DNA of 64,000 nt from Arenibacter catalasegens (GCF_002909235.1 NZ_PHQQ01000001.1:62001-126000), one strand, 5' to 3'. Positions 35,969 to 45,459 are shown, counted from the first letter of the stretch. Notes: generated by a model not told the origin, from the sequence alone. Program-made: numbers and translations.

Positions 35969-36253
35969 ATGTTGAAGTTATTTAGTTTGACCGCTATTCT
36001 CGAAGGAATATCCTATTTATTACTTTTTGGCATTGGAATGCCTTTAAAATATTTGGCCCAAATACCGGAACCCAATATCTACATTGGATATGCACATGGC
36101 TTTCTATTCATGGCCTATGTGGTCTTGGCCATACTGGTATGTGTTGAAAAGAAATGGGACTTAAAAATGTTCGTTATCCTTTTTATAGCTTCCCTTGTCC
36201 CTTTTGGCACTTTCTATATAGACAAGAAATACCTAAAGCCACAGATGGCGTAA
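35969..36253 (+). CDS. DUF3817 small membrane protein
   Basis: A 94-residue inner-membrane protein with about three helices. The opening LFSLTAILEGISYLLLFGIGMPLKY and the HGFLFMAYVV motif are typical of DUF3817, whose function is unknown. It is a short single gene between lpdA and the convergent aroQ. Confidence 0.85.
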   Translation: MLKLFSLTAILEGISYLLLFGIGMPLKYLAQIPEPNIYIGYAHGFLFMAYVVLAILVCVEKKWDLKMFVILFIASLVPFGTFYIDKKYLKPQMA

Positions 36254-36355
36254 AAAGTGAACAGTCTTCAATAAACAGTTTTATCCGTCCCCTGTTATTG
36301 TTTAATTACCGTTTTCAACTTAGATAGCTATTAATTTTTAAGGCAATCCGCAACC

Positions 36356-36781
36356 TTAGTCTTTATTCAAAAAACTTTGAATGGCCAGGTCGTAACTTTT
36401 TAGTCCGAAACCCAATACCACACCCTTGGCAACAGGGGAAATATAAGAGGTATGTCTAAATTCTTCACGTCCAAAAGTATTGCTAATATGAACCTCGACC
36501 ACGGGTGTGGTTATTCCTTTTATGGCGTCGCCAATACCAATGGAAGTATGGGTATAGGCACCTGCATTTAAAATTATGCCCTCATATCCTTCAAAACCAC
36601 AATCGTGCAATTTATTAATGATTTCCCCTTCTATGTTGGATTGATAATATTCCAATTGCACTTCCTTAAACTTAAATTGTAGGGTAACAAAATACTCCTC
36701 GAAAGTTGTTTTTCCGTAAACCTCCGGCTCACGTTTACCCAAAAGATTAAGATTAGGTCCGTTGATAATTATGATTTTCAT
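36356..36781 (-). CDS. aroQ: Type II 3-dehydroquinate dehydratase
   Basis: A 141-residue shikimate-pathway enzyme. The N-terminal INGPNLNLLGKREPEVYG holds the catalytic Arg and Tyr; GIILNAGAYTHTSIGI and VEVHISNTFGREEFRHTSY hold the other catalytic residues (Asn, His, Arg). Length matches the dodecameric type II family. It is divergent from xerD, and its leader contains a terminator-like hairpin (36820-36841) some 40 bases before the ATG. Confidence 0.96.
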   Translation of the reverse strand: MKIIIINGPNLNLLGKREPEVYGKTTFEEYFVTLQFKFKEVQLEYYQSNIEGEIINKLHDCGFEGYEGIILNAGAYTHTSIGIGDAIKGITTPVVEVHISNTFGREEFRHTSYISPVAKGVVLGFGLKSYDLAIQSFLNKD

Positions 36782-36819
36782 AGGCTAAATGTAAGAAATT
36801 GTAATTCATAAAAAAAGAG

Positions 36820-36841
36820 GGCTAAAAAATACTTTTTAGCC
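36820..36841 (-). terminator. Terminator-like hairpin in the aroQ leader
   Basis: On the minus strand GGCTAAAAA, a 4-base loop and TTTTTAGCC, then CTCTTTTTTT. It sits between divergent genes, about 40 bases before the aroQ ATG, so it faces no upstream gene on that strand. Confidence 0.6.
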
Positions 36842-37049
36842 GCCTTACAAATAAGGATAAACAATCATTTCTCAAGCTACTCTTAAATAACACATTAGTA
36901 AGTTTAGCATGTAATGATTTGCAACAAACCTATTTAGTTAACACAATACGCCATATTTAATAAATAGAAAATGTAGAATTTAGCCACTGTAATGGAGTTA
37001 TGGCACAACAATACTATTGCAACCCAAAAAAGTACTTTATATTTAACCC

Positions 37050-37952
37050 ATGAATTGGAAACAGGCCCTTCATGATTTTCAACATTATCTAAATTTGGAA
37101 AGAGGATTATCCAAAAATTCCATTAGCAACTACGTTTTGGATGTTGAGAAATTAGTTTTGTTTCTGGAAAGCCATCAACTCAAGGAATCACCAATACACA
37201 TTGACAAAAACACCATACAACAATTTATATACGAACTAGCGAATCATGTAAATCCCAGGTCACAATCTAGAATTATATCCGGGTTAAAGAGCTTTTTCAA
37301 TTACCTGGTCTTTGAAGATTATCGCAAAGACAACCCCATGGAATTAATAGAATCTCCAAAGATTGGCCGTAAACTCCCCGATACGCTATCTGAAGAAGAG
37401 ATTAATGACCTAATTAACGCCATTGACCTTTCCAAACCCGAAGGAGAGCGCAATAGGGCCATATTGGAAACACTATATGGATGCGGACTTAGGGTTTCGG
37501 AACTTATAGGTCTAAGACTTTCCGATCTTTATTTTGAGGAAGACTTTATTAAGGTTACCGGAAAAGGAGACAAACAACGCTTTGTTCCCATTAGCGAAAT
37601 CAACAAGAAATACATAAATATCTATAGAAAGGAGATACGCGTACATATGGCAATCAAAAAAGGTTTTGAAGACATATTATTTTTAAACCGCAGGGGAAGG
37701 CAGTTAACGCGCGCCATGATATTTACCATTATAAAACAGCTTGCTTTGACAATAGGGCTTCAAAAAAGCATAAGCCCGCATACATTTCGGCATTCTTTTG
37801 CCACACACTTATTACAAAATGGGGCCGATCTTCGGGCCATTCAACAAATGCTGGGCCATGAAAGTATAACCACTACTGAAGTATACATGCATGTTGATCG
37901 CACACATTTGGCAGAAGTAATGAACAAGTACCATCCTAGGAAGCGGGATTAA
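37050..37952 (+). CDS. Tyrosine recombinase XerC/XerD
   Basis: A 300-residue chromosome-dimer-resolving recombinase. The N-terminal SAM-like core-binding domain (about 1-90) is followed by the catalytic domain with Arg in GCGLRVSELIGL, Lys in KGDKQRF, the HTFRHSFATHLLQNGADLRAIQQMLGHE box (His, Arg, His) and the nucleophile in EVYMHV. It is a housekeeping form, not a phage integrase: no att site or phage gene is nearby. Assignment to C or D is not possible from the sequence alone. Confidence 0.93.
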   Translation: MNWKQALHDFQHYLNLERGLSKNSISNYVLDVEKLVLFLESHQLKESPIHIDKNTIQQFIYELANHVNPRSQSRIISGLKSFFNYLVFEDYRKDNPMELIESPKIGRKLPDTLSEEEINDLINAIDLSKPEGERNRAILETLYGCGLRVSELIGLRLSDLYFEEDFIKVTGKGDKQRFVPISEINKKYINIYRKEIRVHMAIKKGFEDILFLNRRGRQLTRAMIFTIIKQLALTIGLQKSISPHTFRHSFATHLLQNGADLRAIQQMLGHESITTTEVYMHVDRTHLAEVMNKYHPRKRD

Positions 37953-37986
37953 CCTCAATAAATATTTCTATTGGCCCCAGACCTGT

Positions 37987-39279
37987 CTAATCCTTAAAAG
38001 CACTGTAATCTCTATTGAAGGGTCTAATGATTAAGCGGGCTTCCCTATCGAATCGAATATAGTTATACACCCAATTTACAAAGACAACCATTCTATTTCT
38101 AAACCCAATAAGAAAGAAAAGGTGTACGAACATCCAAACAAACCAAGCAAAAACCCCTTGAAATCTTATGTTTTTCATATCCACCACTGCCTTGTTCCTA
38201 CCAATAGTCGCCATACTTCCCTTATCCTTGTACACAAATGGCTCCATAGGTTTGTTATCCAACAATCTCACTAGATTCTCTCCCAAATTTCTCCCCTGTT
38301 GTATGGCCGGTTGGGCCATCATAGAATGCCCTCTAGGCACTTCTTTGGTCTGCATGCAAGCTACATCGCCAACGGCGAAAATGTTGTGGTAGGCAACAAC
38401 CTGATTATATTCATTCACCGGTATCCTACTCCCTCCTACCAATAATTCTTTTGCATTTAAACCTTTAATCTCCACCCCTTTAACACCTGCAGCCCAAACC
38501 AAGGTTGCCGTTTCAAAATTAGCCCCTGAATCTGTGGTTACTGTTTTTCCATTATAACCCGTTACCCTGGTGTTTTTCCATATTTGCACCCCAAGACGGT
38601 CCAAAAAATCCTCTGCTTTTTCAGAAGCCTTATCGCTCATTTCCTTAAGAATACGATCGCCAGATTGTATAAGGTGTATTTGTACCCTTCTTGTATCCAA
38701 ATCAGGATAGTCCTTTGGTAAAATCCCCTTTTTTATTTCAGCTAAGGCACCCGCCAATTCAACTCCGGTTGGTCCTGCCCCCACAATAACAAAATTCATT
38801 AGGGCATCCCTTTCGTGATATTGATCGGTAAGCAATGCCTGCTCAAAATTTTCCAATATCAGACTTCGAAGATTTAAGGATTCGGGTATGGTTTTCATGG
38901 CCATACTGTTTATTTCAATCTCCCTATTCCCATAGTAATTTGTTTCAGAACCCGTGGCAATCACCAAATAATCATAATCCAAATTACCTATATTGGTCAC
39001 AATAGTATTTTCCTCCGTTTTTATTTCTTCAACATTTGCCAGCCTAAAGAAAAAATTTGTGAAGCCCTTTAAAACTTTGCGTATAGGATACGCTATTGAA
39101 TCGGGTTCCAGTCCCCCAGTGGATACTTGATACAGTAGTGGTTGAAAATTATGGTAATTATGTTTATCCAGAAGAACTACTTGTACTTCCTTATTTTTCA
39201 ATCTTCTGGCTATGGAAATACCAGCAAAACCACCACCTATAATAACAATTCTTGGAAAACTAGTCTTAGGAATATTCAT
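37987..39279 (-). CDS. Type II NADH dehydrogenase (NDH-2)
   Basis: A 430-residue FAD-dependent oxidoreductase that passes electrons from NADH to quinone without pumping protons. The FAD site GGGFAGISIARRL lies at residue 14, the NAD site GAGPTGVELAGAL near 170, and AVGDVACM near 305. A hydrophobic C-terminal segment (about 375-405, VFAWFVWMFVHLFFLIGFRNRM) anchors it to the membrane. It is divergent from the second ECF sigma operon. Confidence 0.9.
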   Translation of the reverse strand: MNIPKTSFPRIVIIGGGFAGISIARRLKNKEVQVVLLDKHNYHNFQPLLYQVSTGGLEPDSIAYPIRKVLKGFTNFFFRLANVEEIKTEENTIVTNIGNLDYDYLVIATGSETNYYGNREIEINSMAMKTIPESLNLRSLILENFEQALLTDQYHERDALMNFVIVGAGPTGVELAGALAEIKKGILPKDYPDLDTRRVQIHLIQSGDRILKEMSDKASEKAEDFLDRLGVQIWKNTRVTGYNGKTVTTDSGANFETATLVWAAGVKGVEIKGLNAKELLVGGSRIPVNEYNQVVAYHNIFAVGDVACMQTKEVPRGHSMMAQPAIQQGRNLGENLVRLLDNKPMEPFVYKDKGSMATIGRNKAVVDMKNIRFQGVFAWFVWMFVHLFFLIGFRNRMVVFVNWVYNYIRFDREARLIIRPFNRDYSAFKD

Positions 39280-39502
39280 ACTCGTAAATATGGTTAAAAT
39301 TAAACATTCGTCAACTAATCCAGAAGAAGAATATTGGTTTTCAGTATATTTAATCCCCTTATTTTATGATTTAAGATGCATCTACATTAATATTAGCTGC
39401 AAAACACCCGCAATTGAACAGGCTAAATGCATTGATTCTCAATATTGTACCTGCTTCAAAGAAAAATACTTTTGTCTTAATATTTAAATTCTGCATTTCT
39501 GT

Positions 39503-39532
39503 TGTAACAAAACTTAATTAATGGCTACTAAT
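39503..39532 (+). promoter_or_regulatory. Candidate ECF-sigma promoter (autoregulatory)
   Basis: TGTAAC, 16 bases, CTACTAAT, 24 bases before the sigma gene start. Spacing and C-nn-CTA-n-T pattern equal those at 23210-23239. Confidence 0.5.
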
Positions 39533-39555
39533 CATCAACTAACTACTAGAACCGA

Positions 39556-40050
39556 GTGACCAAAGATTTGGAACATCAATTCGTAACAGAATTAGAGTGC
39601 AATCAGAATATTGTACATAAGGTCTGCACATTGTACACCAATGATAGGGATTCGCATAATGATTTATTTCAGGAAATAACAATACAATTATGGAAAGCGT
39701 ATCCCAAGTTTAGGGGCGAATCCAAATTTAGTACGTGGATGTACCGGGTTGCGCTGAATACAGCAATAACACTATATAGAAAATCAAAAAAAAGTGTACC
39801 TACCCAGGATTATGAGTCGGTCATTTTTAAAATTACAGCGGATGAATATGACCCCAGCGAGGAACAACAACTTAAATTGATGTACAATGCCGTAAAGCAA
39901 TTGGGGGATATTGATAAAGCGTTGGTCTTTCTCTATCTGGAAGATAAGAACTATACAGAAATATCAGAAACTCTGGGTATTACCGAGGTAAATGCTAGAG
40001 TAAAAATGAACCGAATAAAGAACAAGCTAAAAACCATTTTAAATCCCTAG
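39556..40050 (+). CDS. RNA polymerase ECF sigma factor
   Basis: A 164-residue sigma-70 family factor. Region 2 (about 20-85, NDLFQEITIQLWKAYPKFRGESKFSTWMYRVALNTA) and region 4 (about 105-160, LVFLYLEDKNYTEISETLGITEVNARVKMNRIK) are complete. The start is a GTG at 39556 (VTKDLEHQF). The next gene begins 4 bases after its stop and encodes a membrane protein, the usual arrangement for a regulated ECF factor. Its regulon is not visible here. Confidence 0.92.
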   Translation: MTKDLEHQFVTELECNQNIVHKVCTLYTNDRDSHNDLFQEITIQLWKAYPKFRGESKFSTWMYRVALNTAITLYRKSKKSVPTQDYESVIFKITADEYDPSEEQQLKLMYNAVKQLGDIDKALVFLYLEDKNYTEISETLGITEVNARVKMNRIKNKLKTILNP

Positions 40051-40054
40051 ATAT

Positions 40055-40699
40055 ATGGATGAATTGGAACTATTAAAAAGGGATTGGCAAAAAAAGGACA
40101 AACAATTGCCACAAGTCTCTTTTGATGAAATTTATAAAATGATATGGAAGAAATCCTCCTCTATTGTTAAATGGATTTTCTTCATAAGTATTATTGAATT
40201 TGCATTGCCCCATTTATTATACTTTCTGCCCTCTATGTCCAAAAGTCTGGCTATTTGGAAAGATTTAGGCTTGGGTAATTTTTTATTGTTTTCGAATGTC
40301 GTGCAATATTCCGTGGTATTGTTTTTCATCTTTCAATTTTACAAAAGATACAAGGAAATATCTTCATTGGACAGCGCTAAACAACTATTGTCCAACATTT
40401 TAAAAACTAGAAAGACCGTAAAATACTATGTTATTTTTTGTTTATCCTTGATATTTGCGTCCTTTATGGTAATGGCAACCGGAATATATTTAAACGAGGA
40501 CCCTATGACAGCCATGGGTTACAGCTATAGGCCTGAGAATATTTCTCCCGAAAAATTAAAAACTACTTTGATTGCTACTGTAGTTGTTTTAGGGGTCGTT
40601 GTTACCCTAGTGATGGGATGCATCTATTTTTTACTTTATGGAATACTCCTCAAGAAACTTAAGAAGAATTACAGGGAACTTAGAGATATGGATATTTAA
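40055..40699 (+). CDS. Four-helix membrane protein, partner of the ECF sigma factor
   Basis: A 214-residue protein with a short soluble N-terminal part of about 45 residues (DELELLKRDWQKKD) and about four membrane helices (near 40-65, 75-95, 125-150 and 170-200). Such genes regularly follow ECF sigma genes in flavobacteria and carry misleading names. A role as anti-sigma factor is an inference from position only; no known anti-sigma motif is present. Its end overlaps the convergent acyltransferase gene by four bases. Confidence 0.7.
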   Translation: MDELELLKRDWQKKDKQLPQVSFDEIYKMIWKKSSSIVKWIFFISIIEFALPHLLYFLPSMSKSLAIWKDLGLGNFLLFSNVVQYSVVLFFIFQFYKRYKEISSLDSAKQLLSNILKTRKTVKYYVIFCLSLIFASFMVMATGIYLNEDPMTAMGYSYRPENISPEKLKTTLIATVVVLGVVVTLVMGCIYFLLYGILLKKLKKNYRELRDMDI

Positions 40700-41499
40700 A
40701 CCTTGAATTTTCGTTTTTTATTTTCCTCTTCGTAAGCCATTAATTCACTTTTAGGAATAACCTTTAAGAAAGAAGGGTGTTGCTCAATGGCATACTCCAA
40801 TTTTTCAATAATGGAGTCAAAAGATTCATTCTCATAGTCAATCTCCAATGGCTCCTTAATTACCATAGATTGTAGGATTCCTTTCTTCTTTATACGTAAC
40901 CCCTTTTTATCAAATGAACGACGAAAACCATCTATAACCACAGGAACCACAATAGGTTTGTATTTTTTTATAATATGTGATGTTCCTTTCCTCAAAGGTT
41001 TCCACGGTGTTGTAGTACCCTGCGGAAAGGTAATTACCCAACCGTCCTCAAGGGCCGTACCAATATTGGATATATCGCTAAATTTAACCTTCCGGTTAAC
41101 ATCCTTTCCTTCAGACCGCCAGGTACGTTCTACACTTATAGACCCCGCATACGCCAAAATCTTGGTCAACAGGCTCTTTTTCATGGTTTCCGCTGCGGCC
41201 ACATAATACATGTTTAATTTGGGCTGCCAGATATATCCTAAGTTTTTTATGGAATCCTCACGGCCACTTAAACTAGCATTAAAAACATGGAACATTGCCA
41301 CTACATCCGCAAAATAGGTTTGATGGTTACTAACGAAAAGTACATTCTGTGGTGGTAGTTTTCGAATAATATCCGATCCCTCAATTTCAATTGTATTAAA
41401 TCCCCTATATCTTTTGTGGGTGATAACGGCCAGTAGACGTATAAGCCACTTCTTTATAAATAAATTATGTCCGAACGGATTCTTCTTAAACAAGACCAT
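40696..41499 (-). CDS. PlsC-like 1-acylglycerol-3-phosphate acyltransferase
   Basis: A 267-residue acyltransferase of the PlsC superfamily that probably acylates lysophosphatidate or a related lipid. The first block reads NHQTYFAD, in which the His and Asp are five residues apart instead of the canonical four, and the second block is FPQGTTTP in place of FPEGTR. The same form exists in other flavobacteria as far as I recall. Function in phospholipid synthesis is inferred from the family. It overlaps the convergent membrane protein gene by four bases. Confidence 0.82.
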   Translation of the reverse strand: MVLFKKNPFGHNLFIKKWLIRLLAVITHKRYRGFNTIEIEGSDIIRKLPPQNVLFVSNHQTYFADVVAMFHVFNASLSGREDSIKNLGYIWQPKLNMYYVAAAETMKKSLLTKILAYAGSISVERTWRSEGKDVNRKVKFSDISNIGTALEDGWVITFPQGTTTPWKPLRKGTSHIIKKYKPIVVPVVIDGFRRSFDKKGLRIKKKGILQSMVIKEPLEIDYENESFDSIIEKLEYAIEQHPSFLKVIPKSELMAYEEENKKRKFKV

Positions 41500-41539
41500 A
41501 TTTTTTTTGGTTAACGTTCAAAATTACAAAATAAGTGCC

Positions 41540-42181
41540 TTATAACACTTGTTTAAACAATTCCTTAATTTCGTTCAACATCATTGCCGTTGCTCCCCAA
41601 ACCGTATAACCATTTAGTTTAAAGGCAGGTACCTCTACATTCTGTGCATATGAAGTATTCAAAACTTGATGAAATATTTTCCTGTCGTCCATAAAATCCT
41701 GTAATGGAACCTCAACTATGGCCGCTACCTCATCAGTTTGCATTAAAAATGGCTCCTCCTTTTTATAAAGCCCCAAATAAGGTGTGACTTCAAAATTGCT
41801 CGGCGGAATATAGATTTCACTCAAGGAACGGATGACCGTAATTTTATCCCGAATGACCCCCACTTCTTCATGAGTTTCACGCAAAGCAGTTTCCAAAAGG
41901 TTTTGGTCCTTTTTCTCTACCTTACCACCAGGAAAGGCTATTTGGTTACTGTGAATACCTTTATAGGTATTTCTTAATATAAGCAGAAGATTAGTCTGGT
42001 AAACTACATTTGGGTAAAAAAGGGCCATAACTGCAGCACGCTTGGGGTTTTTCTTTATAATCTTACCCGATTCCAACTCTTCAACCCTAAACTGGGGAGC
42101 CATTTTATAATGCGATGCACTCCCTGGAAGTTCTAGATTTTCTATTTTTGATATTCTATTGGAAAATTCGTCAAAATTCAC
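41540..42181 (-). CDS. Nudix hydrolase, CoA pyrophosphatase-like
   Basis: A 213-residue Nudix protein. The Nudix box GGKVEKKDQNLLETALRETHEEVGV with REtHEE is near residues 85-110; preceding sequence (LLLILRNTYKGIHSNQIAFPGGK) is characteristic of the NudL / CoA-diphosphatase branch. It likely hydrolyses CoA or related nucleotides. The start is a GTG at 42181. The gene is co-directional with the acyltransferase and separated from it by 40 bases, so the two may form one unit. Confidence 0.9.
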   Translation of the reverse strand: MNFDEFSNRISKIENLELPGSASHYKMAPQFRVEELESGKIIKKNPKRAAVMALFYPNVVYQTNLLLILRNTYKGIHSNQIAFPGGKVEKKDQNLLETALRETHEEVGVIRDKITVIRSLSEIYIPPSNFEVTPYLGLYKKEEPFLMQTDEVAAIVEVPLQDFMDDRKIFHQVLNTSYAQNVEVPAFKLNGYTVWGATAMMLNEIKELFKQVL

Positions 42182-42282
42182 AAATCCTATTTTTTGTATT
42201 TTTCAGCAAATTAATTAAAAACAACCTCCCCTAAATGGGATAATTATCATTTAACACACTAATTTAAAATAATAAAAAGTAC

Positions 42283-43002
42283 ATGGCACTTAAAGAGATT
42301 ACACTTTTTGGTATATTGTTTTTGTTTTTTTTAGGGAGCTGTAAAGATCAGCCGACCCAAAAAGAAGATGTCCTTCCCCAAAACAAGGCAAAAAAAGACA
42401 GCATAATTCCAGAAGAGCCACTTTTAGTAAAGGAGGAGGAAGAAGAAAAGGTATTTGAGCTCAATGAGGATAATGCCATTAAATTTTTCTTTGATTACAA
42501 CAAAACCTTAAAAGAAGACAAGGTAAAACTAACCACTAGTATGGGGAGCATCACTATACAATTATTTAACAACGTCCCCTATCATAAAGCCAACTTTATC
42601 TACCTTACTAAAAAGGGGTATTTTAACAACACCTACTTCCATAGGGTGGTGAAAAATTTCATAATCCAAGGAGGTAATGCCGATAACGTAGAAACCGCAG
42701 AAAAAAGATCTAAAATAGGACGTTATCTATTGCCCCCAGATACCAGGAAGGGCCATAAACACCATAGGGGAATCGTATCCATGCCTAGCAGTGACATAAA
42801 CAACCCACACAAGTTAGCGTCACCATATGAATTCTTTATAGTGGTGACCAAGCCTGGCTCCTATCATCTAGACGGTGGATATACTGCTTTTGGAAAAGTC
42901 ATAGAAGGGATGGACGTGGTGGACGAAATCAACAGCCAACCCGTGGATAACGGGGATTGGCCTTCACAAAACATATATATACTAAAAGCTGAAGCGTTTT
43001 AA
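42283..43002 (+). CDS. Cyclophilin-type peptidyl-prolyl isomerase lipoprotein
   Basis: A 239-residue lipoprotein (lipobox LGSC, Cys19) with a Lys/Glu-rich linker and a cyclophilin domain (about 85-235): FHRVVKNFIIQGG, the FFIVVTKPGSYHLDGGYTAFG segment and GMDVVDEINSQP. It should catalyse cis-trans isomerisation of proline bonds in the periplasm, helping fold exported proteins. Typical length for bacterial lipoprotein cyclophilins. A single gene, divergent from the Nudix gene. Confidence 0.93.
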   Translation: MALKEITLFGILFLFFLGSCKDQPTQKEDVLPQNKAKKDSIIPEEPLLVKEEEEEKVFELNEDNAIKFFFDYNKTLKEDKVKLTTSMGSITIQLFNNVPYHKANFIYLTKKGYFNNTYFHRVVKNFIIQGGNADNVETAEKRSKIGRYLLPPDTRKGHKHHRGIVSMPSSDINNPHKLASPYEFFIVVTKPGSYHLDGGYTAFGKVIEGMDVVDEINSQPVDNGDWPSQNIYILKAEAF

Positions 43003-43098
43003 TAATAGTGAAATAAATTTGGAACCGGACCGCAATGGTTTCTAAATGCTTATTTAATTTCAGGTCAATGTTTTCTCAATTGTCAATTATTTAAGTCA

Positions 43099-43710
43099 TC
43101 ACTTACTACTGCGGTATATATTGGGGAGCGATATCTTAAATCTTACAGCAAGTAATCGGATTCCTATAACAATAAATATGGTAGCTACAAAAGCATAAGC
43201 ATCATCATAGGGCAATTTACGGAGCAGGAAGAAGCTAACACCTCCCATTATACAGGCAGTGGCATAAATTTCCTTTCTAAATATCACAGGTATTTCATTA
43301 CATAATATATCCCGTATTACGCCTCCAAAACAAGCGGTTATCGTCCCGAGGGCAATACACATAACAGGAAGTAGGCCTGATTTAAGTCCATGTGAAATAC
43401 CAACCATGGTATACAGTCCAATGCCAATGGTATCAAAAAGAAACAGAGATTTCCGCACATATTTTAATTGGCTCCTGAATGTTATGGCAAAAACAACGGT
43501 TCCGGCAATAACGTAGACATAGATAGGTTCCTGCATCCACAAAACCGGTGTATTTCCTATAAGTAAGTCCCTTAATGTACCACCTCCAATAGCTGTAACA
43601 AAGGCAATGATAAAGACGCCGAATAAATCCAACTTCTTATCCATGGCTACCAAAACTCCGGAAATGGCAAAAGCAATTATTCCTAATATATCAGCTACAA
43701 AATAGAACAT
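43099..43710 (-). CDS. TRIC-like (UPF0126/YadS) membrane protein
   Basis: A 203-residue protein with six to seven predicted membrane helices and the glycine-rich repeats GVFIIAFVTAIGGGTLRDLLIG and ACFGGVIRDILCNEIP. These two blocks are the signature of the bacterial TRIC / UPF0126 family, homologues of trimeric cation channels. The ion is not established. The gene is followed by the RDD gene on the same strand with 3 bases between them. Confidence 0.9.
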   Translation of the reverse strand: MFYFVADILGIIAFAISGVLVAMDKKLDLFGVFIIAFVTAIGGGTLRDLLIGNTPVLWMQEPIYVYVIAGTVVFAITFRSQLKYVRKSLFLFDTIGIGLYTMVGISHGLKSGLLPVMCIALGTITACFGGVIRDILCNEIPVIFRKEIYATACIMGGVSFFLLRKLPYDDAYAFVATIFIVIGIRLLAVRFKISLPNIYRSSK

Positions 43711-43713
43711 GGG

Positions 43714-44439
43714 TTATGATTTTTGGGTATAAAAATTATAATCTTTTAATACGGTATCTAAATATTGCACATCATATAAATCGGAATTTGAGTTCAAGAG
43801 GCTTTCCACCTTGTCGCGCAAGGTTTTCATAGTTTTAAAATCATGACTTTTCCTGGCAATATAATACGTTTCCTTTATAAGGCGCACATCTTTATCTGTC
43901 AATAAAGTAACATTAACAAAATTGGGGACGTAAGCTTCCTCTACTTCTTCCAAAATAGTATGTGATATTTTCACTTTATTTTTTGTGCTTATAACTACCG
44001 TGCCTGCAGCTGCATCCCCCAAACGTTGTTTCTTATCCGTGAACAAAATGGTCAACAATCCAACAGAACCAACAAAAAGCCAAATATCTACAAATCGCAG
44101 CATCCATCTTACCAATAAATTGGACCAATGCACCGGTGAACCATCCAATCTCACTACCTTTATTTTTAAAATCATCTTTCCCACTGTTTGCCCATTGAAC
44201 AAACTGTGCATTATTAAACTATAAAACATGGCCGGCAGAAAGATAAGACTCACCAATCCTATTTGCGTCCAACTGTCATCAAACACATATCCTATGGTAC
44301 TTCCTATAAGTTGTACAAGTACCGCATAGAGGTATAATAAAAATCCATCTATCAAAAAGGCCAAGATCCTTTCACCAATACCAACTATTTTATAATCTAG
44401 GTTAACATTTTGCGTTGTATTGATTTGAAGTTTGGACAT
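43714..44439 (-). CDS. RDD family membrane protein
   Basis: A 241-residue protein with an RDD domain (three to four membrane helices, about 20-150): the Arg near RILAFLIDGFLLY and the Asp-containing second helix. I place the start at the ATG at 44439; an open frame to 44619 would add 60 residues that overlap the divergent SpoIIM gene. RDD function is unknown. It is divergent from the SpoIIM-DUF58 operon, a neighbourhood seen in other Bacteroidetes, so it may belong functionally to it. Confidence 0.85.
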   Translation of the reverse strand: MSKLQINTTQNVNLDYKIVGIGERILAFLIDGFLLYLYAVLVQLIGSTIGYVFDDSWTQIGLVSLIFLPAMFYSLIMHSLFNGQTVGKMILKIKVVRLDGSPVHWSNLLVRWMLRFVDIWLFVGSVGLLTILFTDKKQRLGDAAAGTVVISTKNKVKISHTILEEVEEAYVPNFVNVTLLTDKDVRLIKETYYIARKSHDFKTMKTLRDKVESLLNSNSDLYDVQYLDTVLKDYNFYTQKS

Positions 44440-44478
44440 ATTAGTACTATTTTTATTTTTTAAAAGGATTACCCCTGT

Positions 44479-45459
44479 ATGCGTGAGGCAGCTTTTGTGA
44501 AGCAAAATAAAGAAAAATGGATAGCATTTGAAAAGGCTATCAGTAATAATACCCACATTAACCCAAACGAACTTGCAAATGGCTATATTCAATTGACCAA
44601 TGATTTGGCCTACGCACAAACCTATTACGCTGAAAGCAAGACTTTATTGTATTTAAATTCCCTAGCATCACAGGCTCATCAAAAAATATATAAAAACAAA
44701 AAAGAGAGTCGGAATAGAATTTTAGATTTCTGGAAAACCGAATTTCCCCTTTTCTTTAGACAATATCACAAGACGTTGGGCATTGCATTTCTGATTTTTA
44801 TCATTGCCTCAGCAATTGGGTGTATTTCCGTTCTTAATGATGATACCTTTGTAAGATTAATTTTGGGGGATGCCTATGTTAATGAGACCCTCAACAATAT
44901 TGCCAATGGCGATCCAACTGCTATTTACAAAGGCGGTAGTGAAATAGGTTCTTTTTTAGGAATTACCATCAACAATATTAAAGTAGCCTTTATGGCATTT
45001 TCCTTTGGTGTAATCACTAGTATTGGTACCGCATATATTCTCTTCAGCAATGGGGTAATGCTGGGAGCATTCATAACTTTTTTTTATACCCAAGACGTCT
45101 TTTATCAGGCCAACAAGCAGATTTGGCTACACGGCACAATAGAAATATCGGTAATCATTATTGCAGGGTGCGCCGGATTGATAATGGGCAATAGTATCCT
45201 ATTCCCTAAAACCTATTCCAGACGTGTCTCTTTTATGAAAGGTGCCAAGGATGGGTTAAAAGTTGTAGTCAGCACCATACCCTTTTTTATAATTGCCGGT
45301 TTTATTGAAGGATTTATTACCCGCTATTCCAATATGCCCGCTTGGCTGGCGTTTTTAATTATAGGCAGCTCTTTATTACTAATACTATTTTATTATATCC
45401 TTTATCCCATATTGTTAAATAATTCTTATGCAAACCAAAGACCAGGAAAAATATATTGA
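44479..45459 (+). CDS. SpoIIM-like (DUF95) membrane protein
   Basis: A 326-residue protein with a soluble N-terminal part of about 95 residues and a SpoIIM-type membrane domain with six helices (about 100-320). Family members occur outside sporulating bacteria, where their role is unknown. This is the first gene of a tightly packed six-gene operon that ends in MoxR and DUF58 genes. Its last 32 bases overlap the next gene. Confidence 0.84.
   Translation: MREAAFVKQNKEKWIAFEKAISNNTHINPNELANGYIQLTNDLAYAQTYYAESKTLLYLNSLASQAHQKIYKNKKESRNRILDFWKTEFPLFFRQYHKTLGIAFLIFIIASAIGCISVLNDDTFVRLILGDAYVNETLNNIANGDPTAIYKGGSEIGSFLGITINNIKVAFMAFSFGVITSIGTAYILFSNGVMLGAFITFFYTQDVFYQANKQIWLHGTIEISVIIIAGCAGLIMGNSILFPKTYSRRVSFMKGAKDGLKVVVSTIPFFIIAGFIEGFITRYSNMPAWLAFLIIGSSLLLILFYYILYPILLNNSYANQRPGKIY

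Noticed and set aside
37050-37952. Integrase of a mobile element
   Set aside because: The tyrosine recombinase has the length and motifs of XerC/XerD, no att repeats or phage genes are near, and it sits among housekeeping genes.
44440-44619. Longer start for the RDD gene
   Set aside because: Sixty extra residues would overlap the divergent SpoIIM gene; the ATG at 44439 gives the normal RDD beginning.
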